Assembly (NCBI RefSeq): GCF_003955665.1
Contig: NZ_RXHU01000043.1
Coordinates: 1 to 64,000 of the forward strand
Reading direction: 5' to 3'
Length of the DNA stretch: 64,000 nucleotides
From: Paenibacillus whitsoniae
GTDB lineage: Bacteria; Bacillota; Bacilli; Paenibacillales; NBRC-103111
Positions 24,049-34,000 of this stretch are shown piece after piece. The notes under the pieces were generated by a model. The model saw only the letters and a list, made by a program, of their open reading frames with translations, ran no database searches and was not told where the DNA came from. The position numbers and the translations under genes are program-made. Within the stretch, counting starts at the first letter, position 1. Each line of letters starts with the position of its first letter.

Positions 24049-24986
24049 GCTATTACGAGCCTTTAGTGTATATTGTACCGGAGGAAGAAGAGGGTTTCCT
24101 TCTCAAAACGGTGCTGCAAAAACGGTTGATGGTGTCCCGCAAGCTGCTCTCCCGCATTAAATTGACCGAGCAGGGCATTATGGTGAATGGAGAGCGGAAG
24201 TACATTAACGTCAAGGTCAACGCCGGCGACCGGGTTGAAATTCGCATGGAGGCCGAAGTGTCGGAGGATATTCTGCCTCAGGACATGCCGCTGCACATTT
24301 TGCATGAGGATGAGCAGCTGCTCATTCTGGCGAAGGACGCCGGCATCATTGTGCATCCGACGCACGGCCATTACATGAATACGATTGCCAACGGCGTTGT
24401 GTATCATTGGCAGCAGATGGGCGTTTCCTGCCGATTCCGGCCGGTTCACCGGCTTGATCAGGAGACGTCCGGCGTGCTTTGCATTGCCAAGAATCCGTAT
24501 GTGCATCAACAGATTTCCGAGCAGATGATTCGCCACGAAGTGAAGAAAGAATATCTCGCTTTCGTATGGGGCACCGTGGCCGAACCTAAGGGGACGATCA
24601 CGGGGCCGATCGACCGCGATCCTGAGCAGCCCCATGTGCGCATCGTGACGCCGGACGGCTATTCGGCTGTGACGCACTATGAGGTCGTGGAACAATTTGC
24701 GTCCGCAGCACTTGTACGCATTTGGCTGGAGACGGGGCGTACACACCAGATTCGCGTGCATATGCGCCATATCGGTCATCCGCTGCTGGGGGACAAGATG
24801 TACACCTTGCCGCAGTTTGAGGCGGAAGCCGAAGGGTTGGAGGCAAGCGGGTGCTTGTCGCGTCAAGCGTTGCATGCGCATAGGCTGGGCTTCCAGCATC
24901 CGGGAACGCGCGAATGGACCGAGTATCGGGCGCCGCTTCCAGGGGATTTGTCCGAGCTTCATCGCTGGCTGCAAGAAAAATCGTAA
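24045..24986 (+). CDS. RluA/RluD family pseudouridine synthase
   Basis: A 313-aa enzyme with an N-terminal S4-like RNA-binding region (about 20-75, SRIKLTEQGIMVNGER) and a catalytic domain with the Asp in HRLDQETSGVL (about 138-148). GRTHQIRVHMRHIGHPLLGD near 228-247 is the second family motif. It isomerises uridines in large-subunit rRNA or tRNA. The start overlaps the pduO stop, so it is read with the cobalamin genes although unrelated in function. The target base cannot be named from sequence alone. Confidence 0.88.
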   Translation: MSYYEPLVYIVPEEEEGFLLKTVLQKRLMVSRKLLSRIKLTEQGIMVNGERKYINVKVNAGDRVEIRMEAEVSEDILPQDMPLHILHEDEQLLILAKDAGIIVHPTHGHYMNTIANGVVYHWQQMGVSCRFRPVHRLDQETSGVLCIAKNPYVHQQISEQMIRHEVKKEYLAFVWGTVAEPKGTITGPIDRDPEQPHVRIVTPDGYSAVTHYEVVEQFASAALVRIWLETGRTHQIRVHMRHIGHPLLGDKMYTLPQFEAEAEGLEASGCLSRQALHAHRLGFQHPGTREWTEYRAPLPGDLSELHRWLQEKS

Positions 24987-24993
24987 AAATGTA

Positions 24994-25026
24994 AGAACCA
25001 TCCCAAATATTGGATGGTTTTTCTTT
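24994..25026 (+). terminator. Terminator of the cobU-to-pseudouridine-synthase operon
   Basis: GAACCATCC and GGATGGTTTTTC form a stem of about eight pairs with an 8-base loop and a T tail, seven bases after the stop. Confidence 0.85.
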
Positions 25027-25113
25027 GCAATTGCTTGACTTTCCTTGTCAATTAGCCCAAAATTTTAAGTAGTTCTGTATTTTTCATCATACCGCATAAA
25101 GGAGTACGGCAAC

Positions 25114-25479
25114 ATGGCAGTCAAAGTGTATGGTTACGATAAATGTGGAACTTGCCGGAGTACGATAAAGTGGCTGAACGCGCACCAAGTTGAAATTTCC
25201 GAGAAGGTTCCTTTATTCGAAACGCCGCCCTCCGCACAGGAATTGGCGGAGCTTCTGGCATTAAGCGGACTTGGGATCAAGAAGTTTTTTAACACGTCGG
25301 GTGAAGTCTACAAAGAAATGAATTTGAAAGACAAGCTGCCGGGTATGACGCAGGAGCAGATGTTGGAGCTGCTCGCTTCCAACGGCAGACTGATCAAACG
25401 TCCGATCGTCACGGACGGCAAGAAAGTGACAATTGGTTTTAAAGAAGATGAGTTTGAGGGTGTATGGGCGAAAGGGTGA
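25114..25479 (+). CDS. ArsC/Spx-family reductase-like protein (YusI type)
   Basis: A 121-aa thioredoxin-fold protein of the ArsC/Spx family. YDKCGTCRSTIKWL near residue 8-21 contains a CxxC pair, and RPIVTDGKK with GFKEDEFE near the end is typical. In Bacillus the closest kind is YusI, whose role is not clear; it is not a proven arsenate reductase. Spx regulators have a related fold, but no RNA-polymerase-binding features can be judged here. No ars genes are nearby. The next gene starts six bases after the stop, suggesting co-transcription. Confidence 0.82.
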   Translation: MAVKVYGYDKCGTCRSTIKWLNAHQVEISEKVPLFETPPSAQELAELLALSGLGIKKFFNTSGEVYKEMNLKDKLPGMTQEQMLELLASNGRLIKRPIVTDGKKVTIGFKEDEFEGVWAKG

Positions 25480-25485
25480 GGCACG

Positions 25486-26583
25486 TTGGATGAGAAGCGG
25501 AACACTTCCCGCAAAAAATCGCCGCTCGCCATTGGCGGTTTCCTCGCTGTTGTCCTTTCGCAAGGCAAGCTGCTGCTTACTGCCCTAAAGTTTGGCAAAG
25601 TCGGTGGTGCGATCATTTCGATGTTTGTCACGATCTGGGCCTACGCTTTGCTTGCTCCTCTTCCTTTTGTCATCGGAATTGTGCTGTTAATTCTGATTCA
25701 TGAACTAGGCCATGTCCTAGCGGCCAGAATGAAGGGTCTTCCCGTGTCGGCTCCCGTATTTATTCCTTTCGTAGGCGCACTTATCGCAATGAAAAAGCAC
25801 CCGACCAATGCGGCGACCGAAGCGTTTATTGGAATTGCGGGGCCAATTGCGGGCACGCTTGGGGGTGTGGCAGTTTTCGGACTGGGGATGTATTTCGATT
25901 CCGGTGTTCTCCTCTCCGTGGCATATGCCTCCTTTTATCTGAATCTGATTAACTTGCTGCCGATTCATCCGCTTGACGGCGGACGCATTGCGACGGCTGT
26001 CACCCGCTGGCTGTGGCTGCTTGGGCTGATCGGCGGTCTTGTATTCATCTGGTACCTCGACCAACCGCTTAATAAACTGCTTTTCTTTGTGGTCTGGGCG
26101 ATGTTCGCATGGGATCTATACAAAAAATTTGTGCGGTTCCGCCACAAGGAGGAAAGAGTTACCGTTTCGACGCGATTTGAGCACCCGGCGAATCATTTGC
26201 TTGGGCAGAGCTATGTGATACCTGGCGAAAATCACATGCGAGAACTGGATTTTGCCACCTATTCGGACATCCAGGGAGCTGCGGACGGGCGCCAAACGAT
26301 TATTATGTATTGGCAAGGGATCGGCTTCGAAGGCCATGCATACATGCCGACGCAATCGCTGATTCGCAAGGTTCAGGTAGTGAAAGTCGACCGCTTGGAG
26401 AAAGAAAACGGCTTCTTCCTGGGTCTGCAAGTGCAAGTCGAATATTCACCGCTCGCTGCTGTTAACGACAGCTATTACGAGGTGCCGACCCGTACGCGAT
26501 GGCTGTTCGGTACCGCTTATTTGGCTCTGGCACTGTTCTTGCTGTACATGATCAGGGTGGTTCATCAGATCGGCATCGCATAA
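25486..26583 (+). CDS. Site-2 protease family (M50) membrane metalloprotease
   Basis: A 365-aa membrane protein. Zinc ligands are in HELGH (about residues 72-76) and the downstream Asp in LNLLPIHPLDGGR (about 154-166), the two signatures of M50 proteases. Four to five hydrophobic segments surround them. A soluble region (about 225-335) and a last helix near 340-360 follow, so the protein is more than a bare catalytic core. Such enzymes cut membrane-bound substrates inside the bilayer. The start is TTG, with GGGTGAGG upstream. The paralogue is not SpoIVFB, judging from the missing sporulation context. Confidence 0.83.
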   Translation: MDEKRNTSRKKSPLAIGGFLAVVLSQGKLLLTALKFGKVGGAIISMFVTIWAYALLAPLPFVIGIVLLILIHELGHVLAARMKGLPVSAPVFIPFVGALIAMKKHPTNAATEAFIGIAGPIAGTLGGVAVFGLGMYFDSGVLLSVAYASFYLNLINLLPIHPLDGGRIATAVTRWLWLLGLIGGLVFIWYLDQPLNKLLFFVVWAMFAWDLYKKFVRFRHKEERVTVSTRFEHPANHLLGQSYVIPGENHMRELDFATYSDIQGAADGRQTIIMYWQGIGFEGHAYMPTQSLIRKVQVVKVDRLEKENGFFLGLQVQVEYSPLAAVNDSYYEVPTRTRWLFGTAYLALALFLLYMIRVVHQIGIA

Positions 26584-26610
26584 CTACACGACATAATGGA
26601 GAATGGACAG

Positions 26611-27789
26611 ATGACAATTACAGGTTCACGCCGGCTTAACCAGCTTGGCTCCGCCATCTTTTCGGAAGTGGCGCAATGGAAGAGCGAGGTTATGAAGCAA
26701 GGGGTTGACGTCATAGATTTAGGTATAGGCAGCCCGGACCTGCCGCCATCGCAGCGCATCGTAAGCGCCATGGTGGAAGCTGTCCAAAATCCTGCCTATT
26801 ATGGCTATCCGACTTCGGAAGGAAGCCCCGCATTTCGCGAAGCGGTTGCCAAATGGTACGCTCATCGGTTCGGTGTTGAGCTCAACCCGGCCTCCGAAAT
26901 TTTAACATTAATGGGCTCGCAGGATGGGCTTGCTCACTTGGCGCTTTCTCTCTGCGATCTGGGCGACATGGCGATCGTTCCGGATCCGGGTTATCCGATA
27001 TATGCGGCAAGTCTTACGCTGGCAGGAGTAGAACCTTATCTGATCCCGCTGCGTGCTGACAATGCGTACTTGCCTAAACTTGAAGACATTCCGGCTGAAG
27101 TGGCTGCCAGAGCGAAATTCATCCTGCTCAACTATCCGAGCAATCCGCTTTCCGCCGTTGCAGATCGCGCTTTCTTTGAAAAGCTTGTCGCTTATGCCAA
27201 AGAGCACGACCTGCTTGTCGTACATGATCTTGCCTATTCCGAAATGGCGTTTGACGGCTATAAGCCGATAAGCATTTTGGAAATAGAAGGCGCTAAGGAG
27301 GTTGCCGTCGAATTCCATTCTTTATCCAAAAGCTTCAACATGGCAGGCTGCCGAATCGCTTTCCTGACGGGGAACAGCGCCGCTGTCGGCGCATTGAGAA
27401 CGCTGAAATCGAATATCGACTACGGGGTATTCGGCGCGATTCAAGCTGCCGGTATCGCAGCTTTGGAAGAGGATATGGAACATGATCATTCCGTTTCGGG
27501 CATCTATGAGCGTAGACGCAATCTGTTTATTTCGGCCTTGCAGGCTGCCGGTTGGGTGATTCCCCCGCCGAAGGCGACGATGTTTATTTGGGCGCCGATC
27601 CCTGCCGGGTGGACCTCTCGACAAATTTCCCGGGAAATGTTGTATCAAGCCGGGGTTGTCGTGATTCCGGGAGATGCGTTTGGAGCGGAAGGCGAAGGGT
27701 ATGTTCGGATCGCCCTTGTGCAAGAGGAAGACAGATTGCTTGAAGCGGCAAGACGCATCGGGGAATGGCTTCGAGCCACGAAAGAATGA
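26611..27789 (+). CDS. Class I/II aminotransferase (DapL/PatA-like)
   Basis: A 392-aa PLP enzyme with IDLGIGSPDLPPSQ near the N-terminus, LNYPSNPLSAVAD, the Asp of VVHDLAYSEM, the PLP lysine in HSLSKSFNMAGCRIAF and the Arg of GYVRIALV. The overall pattern resembles the LL-diaminopimelate/PatA-like group, but the substrate cannot be assigned. The ATG at 26611 has GGAG 8 bases upstream; the ATG at 26596 has no ribosome site. It is 28 bases after the M50 protease and 93 bases before the first DGQHR gene. Confidence 0.8.
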   Translation: MTITGSRRLNQLGSAIFSEVAQWKSEVMKQGVDVIDLGIGSPDLPPSQRIVSAMVEAVQNPAYYGYPTSEGSPAFREAVAKWYAHRFGVELNPASEILTLMGSQDGLAHLALSLCDLGDMAIVPDPGYPIYAASLTLAGVEPYLIPLRADNAYLPKLEDIPAEVAARAKFILLNYPSNPLSAVADRAFFEKLVAYAKEHDLLVVHDLAYSEMAFDGYKPISILEIEGAKEVAVEFHSLSKSFNMAGCRIAFLTGNSAAVGALRTLKSNIDYGVFGAIQAAGIAALEEDMEHDHSVSGIYERRRNLFISALQAAGWVIPPPKATMFIWAPIPAGWTSRQISREMLYQAGVVVIPGDAFGAEGEGYVRIALVQEEDRLLEAARRIGEWLRATKE

Positions 27790-27881
27790 AATATAGCAAG
27801 TTTGGTAAAAATAGGAGAATGAGAGAAATCAATTAGAGGTAGTTCAAAAAAATCATTTCACATATTGAAAGGGGTACGCCT

Positions 27882-29036
27882 ATGGATGCGATTTCTTCCC
27901 TATCCGAGCTGCTCGCCGATCAGAAACCTTCCTCGTACGTAGAAATTCCGGGGAATTTGGGACAGACGTTCGGGCAAGCGACGATTGCCGCAACATTGCC
28001 GATTAGCAAATTATTCTCGATTTATGAGGTAGATTTGGAAGTGCAGCGCGCAATCATTCCGCGCAACTTATCCAAACTCATCGATTACATTAACTTATAC
28101 CTGGAAGAGCGTCAGCCGATCTATTTTCCAGGCATCATCTTCTCCGCGCGCGGCGCTGGCTATTACGATGAAGACCATCAGGCGCTGCGTTTGCAGCCGA
28201 TTGAAAAGCTCTATGTCGTAGACGGACAGCATCGTTTGGCCGCTTTCCAACGCATTATGGAAACGCTGCAAAGTCAAATGGCGCGTGCCAAAGACCGCAG
28301 GGAGTATGACAAAATGGAAGAGATTACGGAAAAGCTCCGCCGTCTCTATGCATTCCCGATTTCCACGATGACGTATCTGGACATCAACGCCCGTCAGGAG
28401 CGCCAATTGTTCTCCGACATCAATAAGCTGCCTCGCAAGCTGGGCGGCAACCTGGCTGTGCTGCGCGACCAACGCAGATTTTATCATGTGGCGGCGACGG
28501 AATTGGCGGCCAAGGCGCCTGCGATGCAGAAGCTGACGGTCGACATGTTCTCGGAACGCGGCAAATCGCCGGAGTACTTGTTCTCGTATCACTTGCTGAT
28601 TGAAATTCTTGTGGCCTTGTTCGAAGGCCGAATGAAATCGGCTGCGCGCAACAACAACTACACCTATGAAGAGAAGGATTTACAGGAGCTGGTGACGTTG
28701 GCCGGGCAATATTTTAACGGCTTGCTGAACTACTTGCCTGCACCGTCCAAAGGTGAAATCGTCTGGTCGGAAAATATCCAGATCGCGCTGGCGCTCTTCA
28801 TGCACGGAGAAGCGACGCTGACCGGCAGCTTCAATCGCTATGCGATGGAGCATATTTTGAAAATTTTACCGCATGTCAATTGGAATGCGATTTACGCTGG
28901 CGAAGAGAAGGACCGTTTGCCTCGCCGGACGCGGATCGTGAAAGCTTTTAACCATATCAAATCCTTCTATCAGGATCAGAATGCGTTCCTGATCGGAGAC
29001 AGCGACAGCTATAAAGAGAAGGAGGACGTGGGCTAA
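27882..29036 (+). CDS. DGQHR-domain protein 1 (DndB-like)
   Basis: A 384-aa protein with the family motif in YVVDGQHRLAAF (DGQHR at 114-118) and the second conserved motif RQLFSDINKLPRKLG (about 175-188). DndB, a DNA-binding regulator of phosphorothioate DNA modification operons, has this arrangement, and the DGQHR core is related to ParB-type folds. Helical, charged residues 122-155 separate the two motifs. None of dndA, dndC, dndD or dndE is in the window. The ATG has AAAGGGG 7 bases upstream; the stop TAA overlaps the next ATG by one base. Standalone DndB-like pairs may act as regulators or nucleases; the function here is not known. Confidence 0.75.
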   Translation: MDAISSLSELLADQKPSSYVEIPGNLGQTFGQATIAATLPISKLFSIYEVDLEVQRAIIPRNLSKLIDYINLYLEERQPIYFPGIIFSARGAGYYDEDHQALRLQPIEKLYVVDGQHRLAAFQRIMETLQSQMARAKDRREYDKMEEITEKLRRLYAFPISTMTYLDINARQERQLFSDINKLPRKLGGNLAVLRDQRRFYHVAATELAAKAPAMQKLTVDMFSERGKSPEYLFSYHLLIEILVALFEGRMKSAARNNNYTYEEKDLQELVTLAGQYFNGLLNYLPAPSKGEIVWSENIQIALALFMHGEATLTGSFNRYAMEHILKILPHVNWNAIYAGEEKDRLPRRTRIVKAFNHIKSFYQDQNAFLIGDSDSYKEKEDVG

Positions 29037-30211
29037 TGGAAGGATTGCGCCTAAAAATGACGATTTATCCTTTTTGCGAAAAGTTCGGTCTTGCCACCGT
29101 GGCTTTGCGCGTTCAGGATTTGCTTAACTACACGATGATCGATCCGATGGTGCAGCGGAAGCTGAGCAATATGCAGCGCCGTAAAATCTCCACGTACCTG
29201 CAGGAGCGCGAGCTTGATCACGTCTTCTTCGGTCCGGTTACGCTGTCGCTGCGCGAAGTGAACCAGCTGTCCAAAGGCGCGAATGAGTTTCTGCTCAGAC
29301 ACGGCTCGAAGCTTTCCATTTTGGATGGCCAGCACCGGATCTTGGCGCTTGGCTATGTGAACGACCAGATGCAAAAAGAAGTGCGCCGTTACGAGAAGAA
29401 GCTGGCGATGCTCAAAATCAAACAACGTAAACTCCCGGACGATGCGGACGTGAAGCAGGAAGTGGAAGAAACCGAGGGGACGATCTCTCAGCTCGAAGGA
29501 CGCCGTCTTGACTTGATGGAAACGCAGCTCGCCGTGCAAATCTATATCGGTCTCACCGAGGACGAGGAGCAGCAACTGTTCGGAGACATCAACTCGAAGG
29601 TGCAGCTCGTAAGCAAAGAGCTCGGGCACTCTTTCGACTCGATCGATCCGCTTAACCTTGTCATTCAGCAAGTCGTTGACCATAACGTCTATCTGAAAGC
29701 GGCCGGCGTTGAGCGCAGAAGCAATTTGACCTCGTTCAACAAAAACTTTACGTGCTTCAGCTGGCTGTACGCGACGGCGACGATGCTCTTCTCGGGTAGA
29801 ATGCAGCCGTCCTACGAGCTGCAGCGCAAAATCCGTCACGATCCATCGACGTATGTGGAGATTTTGCATCAGTTCTTCAATACGATCCTGCCGATGATGC
29901 CGGAACAGCCGGGCCTTGCGCAGTATACGTCCGCGAACCGTGTGATTCAGGAAAGCATCGCGCTCTATGCAAGCCGCTTCCTGTTCCCGGACGGCGAGTA
30001 CAACGAGGAGTGGACGAAGTGCCTGCAAATTCTGGACGGCTTCGACTGGTCGCATGACAACGAGGAGCTGATTTACATTTTCGGATCGCTCGATAACGGC
30101 AAGATTAACCTGATTCATGAGAAGTCGCTCAAAAAGCATGTCAAGCTCGTCCAGTTTTTCCTGGAAGGCACGGATAACGCGGAGAGCGGCGAGGAAGTCA
30201 CTTCCGCGTAA
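29036..30211 (+). CDS. DGQHR-domain protein 2 (DndB-like)
   Basis: A 391-aa paralogue of the preceding protein: LSILDGQHRILALGY (DGQHR at 97-101) and EEQQLFGDINSKVQLVSKEL (about 177-196). Between them lies a long charged helix (about 110-158) that is probably a coiled coil. The two proteins keep the same motif order and length but differ widely elsewhere, so the duplication is old or they came as a pair. The start overlaps the upstream stop (TAATG), which forces near-equal translation and suggests a complex. A terminator closes the unit. The second protein lacks the first protein's 20-residue N-terminal lead. DNA binding is inferred from family membership. Confidence 0.75.
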   Translation: MEGLRLKMTIYPFCEKFGLATVALRVQDLLNYTMIDPMVQRKLSNMQRRKISTYLQERELDHVFFGPVTLSLREVNQLSKGANEFLLRHGSKLSILDGQHRILALGYVNDQMQKEVRRYEKKLAMLKIKQRKLPDDADVKQEVEETEGTISQLEGRRLDLMETQLAVQIYIGLTEDEEQQLFGDINSKVQLVSKELGHSFDSIDPLNLVIQQVVDHNVYLKAAGVERRSNLTSFNKNFTCFSWLYATATMLFSGRMQPSYELQRKIRHDPSTYVEILHQFFNTILPMMPEQPGLAQYTSANRVIQESIALYASRFLFPDGEYNEEWTKCLQILDGFDWSHDNEELIYIFGSLDNGKINLIHEKSLKKHVKLVQFFLEGTDNAESGEEVTSA

Positions 30212-30220
30212 CGTCACGAG

Positions 30221-30265
30221 AAAAAACCTTCAGCAACTGCTTAGGCAGGAGCTTGGAGGTTTTTT
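30221..30265 (+). terminator. Terminator of the DGQHR gene pair
   Basis: AAAAAACCTTC and GGAGGTTTTTT form the outer stem (one G-U pair) ending in T-rich sequence, ten bases after the stop. Confidence 0.75.
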
Positions 30266-30408
30266 GCCGTTCTCTAGCAGAATGGCTGCGAGGAGGGGGT
30301 ACCGCCCATTGAATCTCAAAATATACCATTTCTACTCTCCATTCGTCTATAGCAAATCTAGCGAACTAGAATAGTATATTCTATAAATGTTGAAGGGAGG
30401 AATGATAG

Positions 30409-30597
30409 ATGAATTGCTCCGTTTATGCGACTTTGGCTCGAATCGGACTTGGTACAGTGATCACAGTTCATGCAGGCACGACGCCTAACCACACGGGTAA
30501 ATTTTTGGGCATTGAAAATGGCAACGTTGTTCTGGCTAGCAGCAACACAATCTTCTTTATCAACATCGAAAAAATTGCTGTCGTCCACATTCCTTAA
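30409..30597 (+). CDS. Small beta-rich protein of unknown function
   Basis: A 62-aa protein with alternating hydrophobic strands (LGTVITVHAG, GKFLGIENGNVVLASS, TIFFINIEKIAVVHI), the look of a small SH3/LSm-like barrel such as DUF2642-type Bacillus proteins. That resemblance is weak. AAGGGAGG lies about 8 bases before the ATG and a strong terminator follows, which supports a real monocistronic gene. AT-rich sequence with TATATTCTAT before the gene may hold its promoter. It does not overlap a larger gene. Confidence 0.6.
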   Translation: MNCSVYATLARIGLGTVITVHAGTTPNHTGKFLGIENGNVVLASSNTIFFINIEKIAVVHIP

Positions 30598-30611
30598 TCC
30601 TACCAACGGTC

Positions 30612-30652
30612 AAAGAAGGCAATGAGCGAGTGCGCTCTTGCCTTCTTTTTTT
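30612..30652 (+). terminator. Terminator after the 62-aa gene
   Basis: AAAGAAGGCAATGAGC pairs with GCTCTTGCCTTCTTT (one bulge), followed by a T run to 30652. Confidence 0.9.
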
Positions 30653-30742
30653 GCCGCCGGGGAGCGGGCAGGTTTCATTCCCGTTTCCTTTGTCCATACT
30701 GCTAGTAGTTGAACGAATTGACTGGCGGGGGGCAGACGAGGC

Positions 30743-30970
30743 ATGTTGGCCATTCATCAGCGCATGGCAGAATTGTGGACATTGCGCAGAGGGCGCGAGC
30801 TGACGCAAGCGGAGCATGACGAGTTGATGCTCTGCATGGAAGCGAACGCGACTTATGTGTGGAATCGATTGAAGCTGGAAAATTTATCGTTGTGCGCCTC
30901 CATGACGGCGGATTATGAGTGGCTGCACGATATCTGCGAGCGGATGGAGAAGCTCGGTCCCAAGCACTGA
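30743..30970 (+). CDS. Small conserved helical protein
   Basis: A 75-aa, all-helical soluble protein starting MLAIHQRMAELWTL, with conserved-looking Trp and Cys positions (LMLCMEANATYVW, then YEWLHDICERME). Proteins of this kind recur in Paenibacillus genomes and prophages with no known role; this is recalled resemblance, not a search. A G-rich ribosome site precedes the ATG. The stop lies inside the terminator stem that follows. Confidence 0.6.
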   Translation: MLAIHQRMAELWTLRRGRELTQAEHDELMLCMEANATYVWNRLKLENLSLCASMTADYEWLHDICERMEKLGPKH

Positions 30971-30992
30971 CCTGACGGTCGGTGCTTTTTTC
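30962..30992 (+). terminator. Terminator overlapping the stop of the 75-aa gene
   Basis: AAGCACTGACC, loop TGAC, GGTCGGTGCTT, then T-rich sequence. The stem is eleven pairs with one G-U and includes the TGA stop. Confidence 0.9.
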
Positions 30993-31059
30993 TTTACTTT
31001 TCTGGAAGAGTGTGGGCGAGTATAATAGAGGGAGTTATATGAAGCTAAGGAGTTGTCAC

Positions 31060-34000
31060 ATGGCAAGCTTGTATAAGCAACAGGAACAACAGGGCTCTGC
31101 CTCTTCCGGTATCATGCTGTTCGGCGTCATGCTGGCGGCGGCGCTCTTGCTTCGTTTGTTCGTGGCTCCGATCTGGATCGGCTATGATACCGACGTCCGA
31201 ACTTTTCTGGCATGGGCTGATCGCGCTTACACCGTAGGCTTAAACGGACTGTATACGAATGCAAAAGATTATTTTCTCGATTACCCTCCGGGGTATATGT
31301 ACGTGCTTTATATCGTCGGCATGCTCCATCATAAGCTCGCCATTCCTTGGGAAAGCGCAGGCTCGCTGCTCGTACTGAAGCTGCCTGCCATGCTGGCGGA
31401 CATTGCAACAGCGGTGATGCTCGTTCGCGTGGCGCTCAGCAAGCAGGGCGGTATGCGGAGTTGGGCGCAGGCGCTGGGTCTTGCTGCGCTCTATCTGTTT
31501 AACCCTGCCATTTGGTCGAATTCTGCCGTCTGGGGACAGGTGGATTCGTTCTTCATGCTGTTTATTTCGGCTACGCTCCTCTATCAGCAGCGGGGCAAAC
31601 TGCAGCATGCGTCTTTCTTTATCGCGTTGGCGCTGCTCCTCAAACCGCAGGCGCTGCTCTTCGGCGTATTTCTGCTCATCGACGTCGCCCGTAAGCGCAA
31701 TTGGATGACGTGGCTGCTGTGCGTGCTGACAGGGCTTGCGACGATGGCTGTCATTTCGCTTCCTTTTGCCATTGGAAGAGGCTATGGCTGGTTAGTCGGC
31801 TTGTACTCCGGAACGCTGGCGTCCTATCCTTACGGCTCGCTGAACGCGTTTAACGTGCTGGCGCTGCTTGGGGGCAATTTTATCGATTTGAATCAAACCT
31901 TCTTACATATCCCTTACCAGTGGATCGGTCTAGTCCTGATGGTTCTCGCCATGATCTACGTTTGCCTGATTTATTTGCTGGGGTATCAGCGGCGCGGCGC
32001 CGTGCTGTACCTATCGTTCCTGTTTATTACGGCGGTCTTCATGTGCATGACGAAAATGCACGAGCGCTACCTGCATTACGGTCTTGTGCTAGCCTTGCTA
32101 AGCTTTATTTATATCCGGGATAAGCGGATTCTGTGGCTGTTCATCGGTTTCAGTGCGACGCATTTTATCAATATTGCAGATGTACTGCTGCGCAGCTTTC
32201 ATCAAGACTATCACATACCGAGATATGACCCGCTTATGCTCACTGTGTCGGCCGCAAATGTGGTACTGTTTATCTATGCATGTCAGTTGGGATGGAGGCT
32301 TTTTGTGAAATCAGATCAAGATCGACAGGAGGAACAGCTTGCGACCGCATCGGCGGAGCAGGCGGCTTCGTTAGAGGATATTTCGCAGGAGGGGCAGCGC
32401 TCATCGAACGAAACTGAGCCAGGTCCTGTTTCTTTTCGGGAAACGAAGCTGTGGAAATCAATTTTTCAAGGTGAGGAGGGGAGCATAGAAAACGGTGAAC
32501 GCGGTCGCGGACGGTGGTTCACTCGCAAAGATTGGCTTTATCTAGGCGCACTGGTCGTTGTCTACACGATCATCGCACTGTTCCACCTTGGCGGGCATAC
32601 GGATCCCAAGACGTTCTGGAAGCCTGCAACGAGCGGAGAAGCCGTAGTTGTGGACCTGGGCAGCTCGCATCAAATTACGCGTATCAATAGCTTTGCAGGT
32701 GTGGGGGAAGGGGCTTACTCCTACTGGTTCTCGCAGGACGGCGAGAATTGGCAGGATCAGATCGCTGTGAAGTCCGACCATACGCAGGTGCTCACTTGGC
32801 ACGCGGAGGAGCCGAAGAAAGAGGCCCGCTATATCAAAGTGGTGATCGACACGCAGGAATCGGCGGCGCTGCATCTGCATGAGATCGGCATTTTCGGGGA
32901 TGGGCAGACGACACCGCTGCACATTCAGCAGGTGCAAGCATTGAATGTCAACCCGGCTGACGAAGGGGCGCCTGCGAGTCTGTTCGACGAGCCGAAGGAT
33001 GTGCCTTACAGTCCGACCTATATGAACGGCACGTATTTCGATGAAATTTATCATGCGCGAACAGCCTGGGAGCATTTGCATAAAATCGAGCCTTATGAGA
33101 GCACGCATCCGCCTTTGGGCAAAATTTTAATCTCCGTCGGCATCTATCTCTTCGGGCTCAACCCGTTCGGCTGGCGCATTGTCGGCACGCTGTTCGGCGT
33201 CGGCATGATTCCGATTATGTATGTATTCGCCAAACGGCTGTTTGGCCGTTCGGAATACGCACTCATTGCCGCATTTTTATTTACGTTCGATTTCATGCAT
33301 TTCGCTCAGACGCGGATTGCAACGATCGATGTGTATGGCGTCTTCTTCATCATGCTCATGTTTTTCTTCATGTATCGCTATACGACGCGAAGTTTTTATC
33401 GTCACAGGCTATGGGCGACGTTAATTCCGCTGGGGCTATCCGGGCTGTTCTTCGGCATCGGCGCGGCTTCCAAGTGGATCGTCATCTATGGCGGCGCCGG
33501 ACTGGCCGTTTTGCTCGCGATCTCGTTATGGGAGAGATACAGAGAGTATCGATTTGCGAAAAAGCTGCTGCTGAGGCAGGCGAGTACGGAAGAGGAAATC
33601 CCCGCTTTGGAGGCGGTGATGGAGGCTGAGCTTTCTCCGGAAGAAAGCGCGCAGTTGCAGCATGTGAAGCGGCGTTTTGTGCCTGGGACGATTTGGACCT
33701 TGCTCTGGTGCGTGCTGACCTTTGTGCTTATCCCCGTGACCATCTACACCTTGTCGTACATCCCGTTCATGATGGTGCCGGGCCCCGGCCACGGACTGAA
33801 GGATGTCGTGACATACCAGGTGCATATGTATAAGTATCACAAGGATCTCGTCGCTACGCATCCGTTCTCCTCGCCTTGGTGGGAATGGCCGATGATGCTG
33901 CGGCCGATCTGGTATTATCAAGCGAAGTTCATGCCTGAAGGCATGCTGTCGAGCATCGTGTCGTTCGGCAATCCGCTCGTGTGGTGGCCTGGTTTTATCG

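Noticed and set aside
25114..25479. Arsenate reductase of an arsenic resistance operon
   Set aside because: No arsB, arsR or arsenite exporter is near, and the sequence fits the YusI/Spx-like group without proven arsenate activity.
27882..30211. Complete DNA phosphorothioation (Dnd) system
   Set aside because: Only DndB-like proteins are present; the cysteine desulfurase and DndC/D/E genes are missing.
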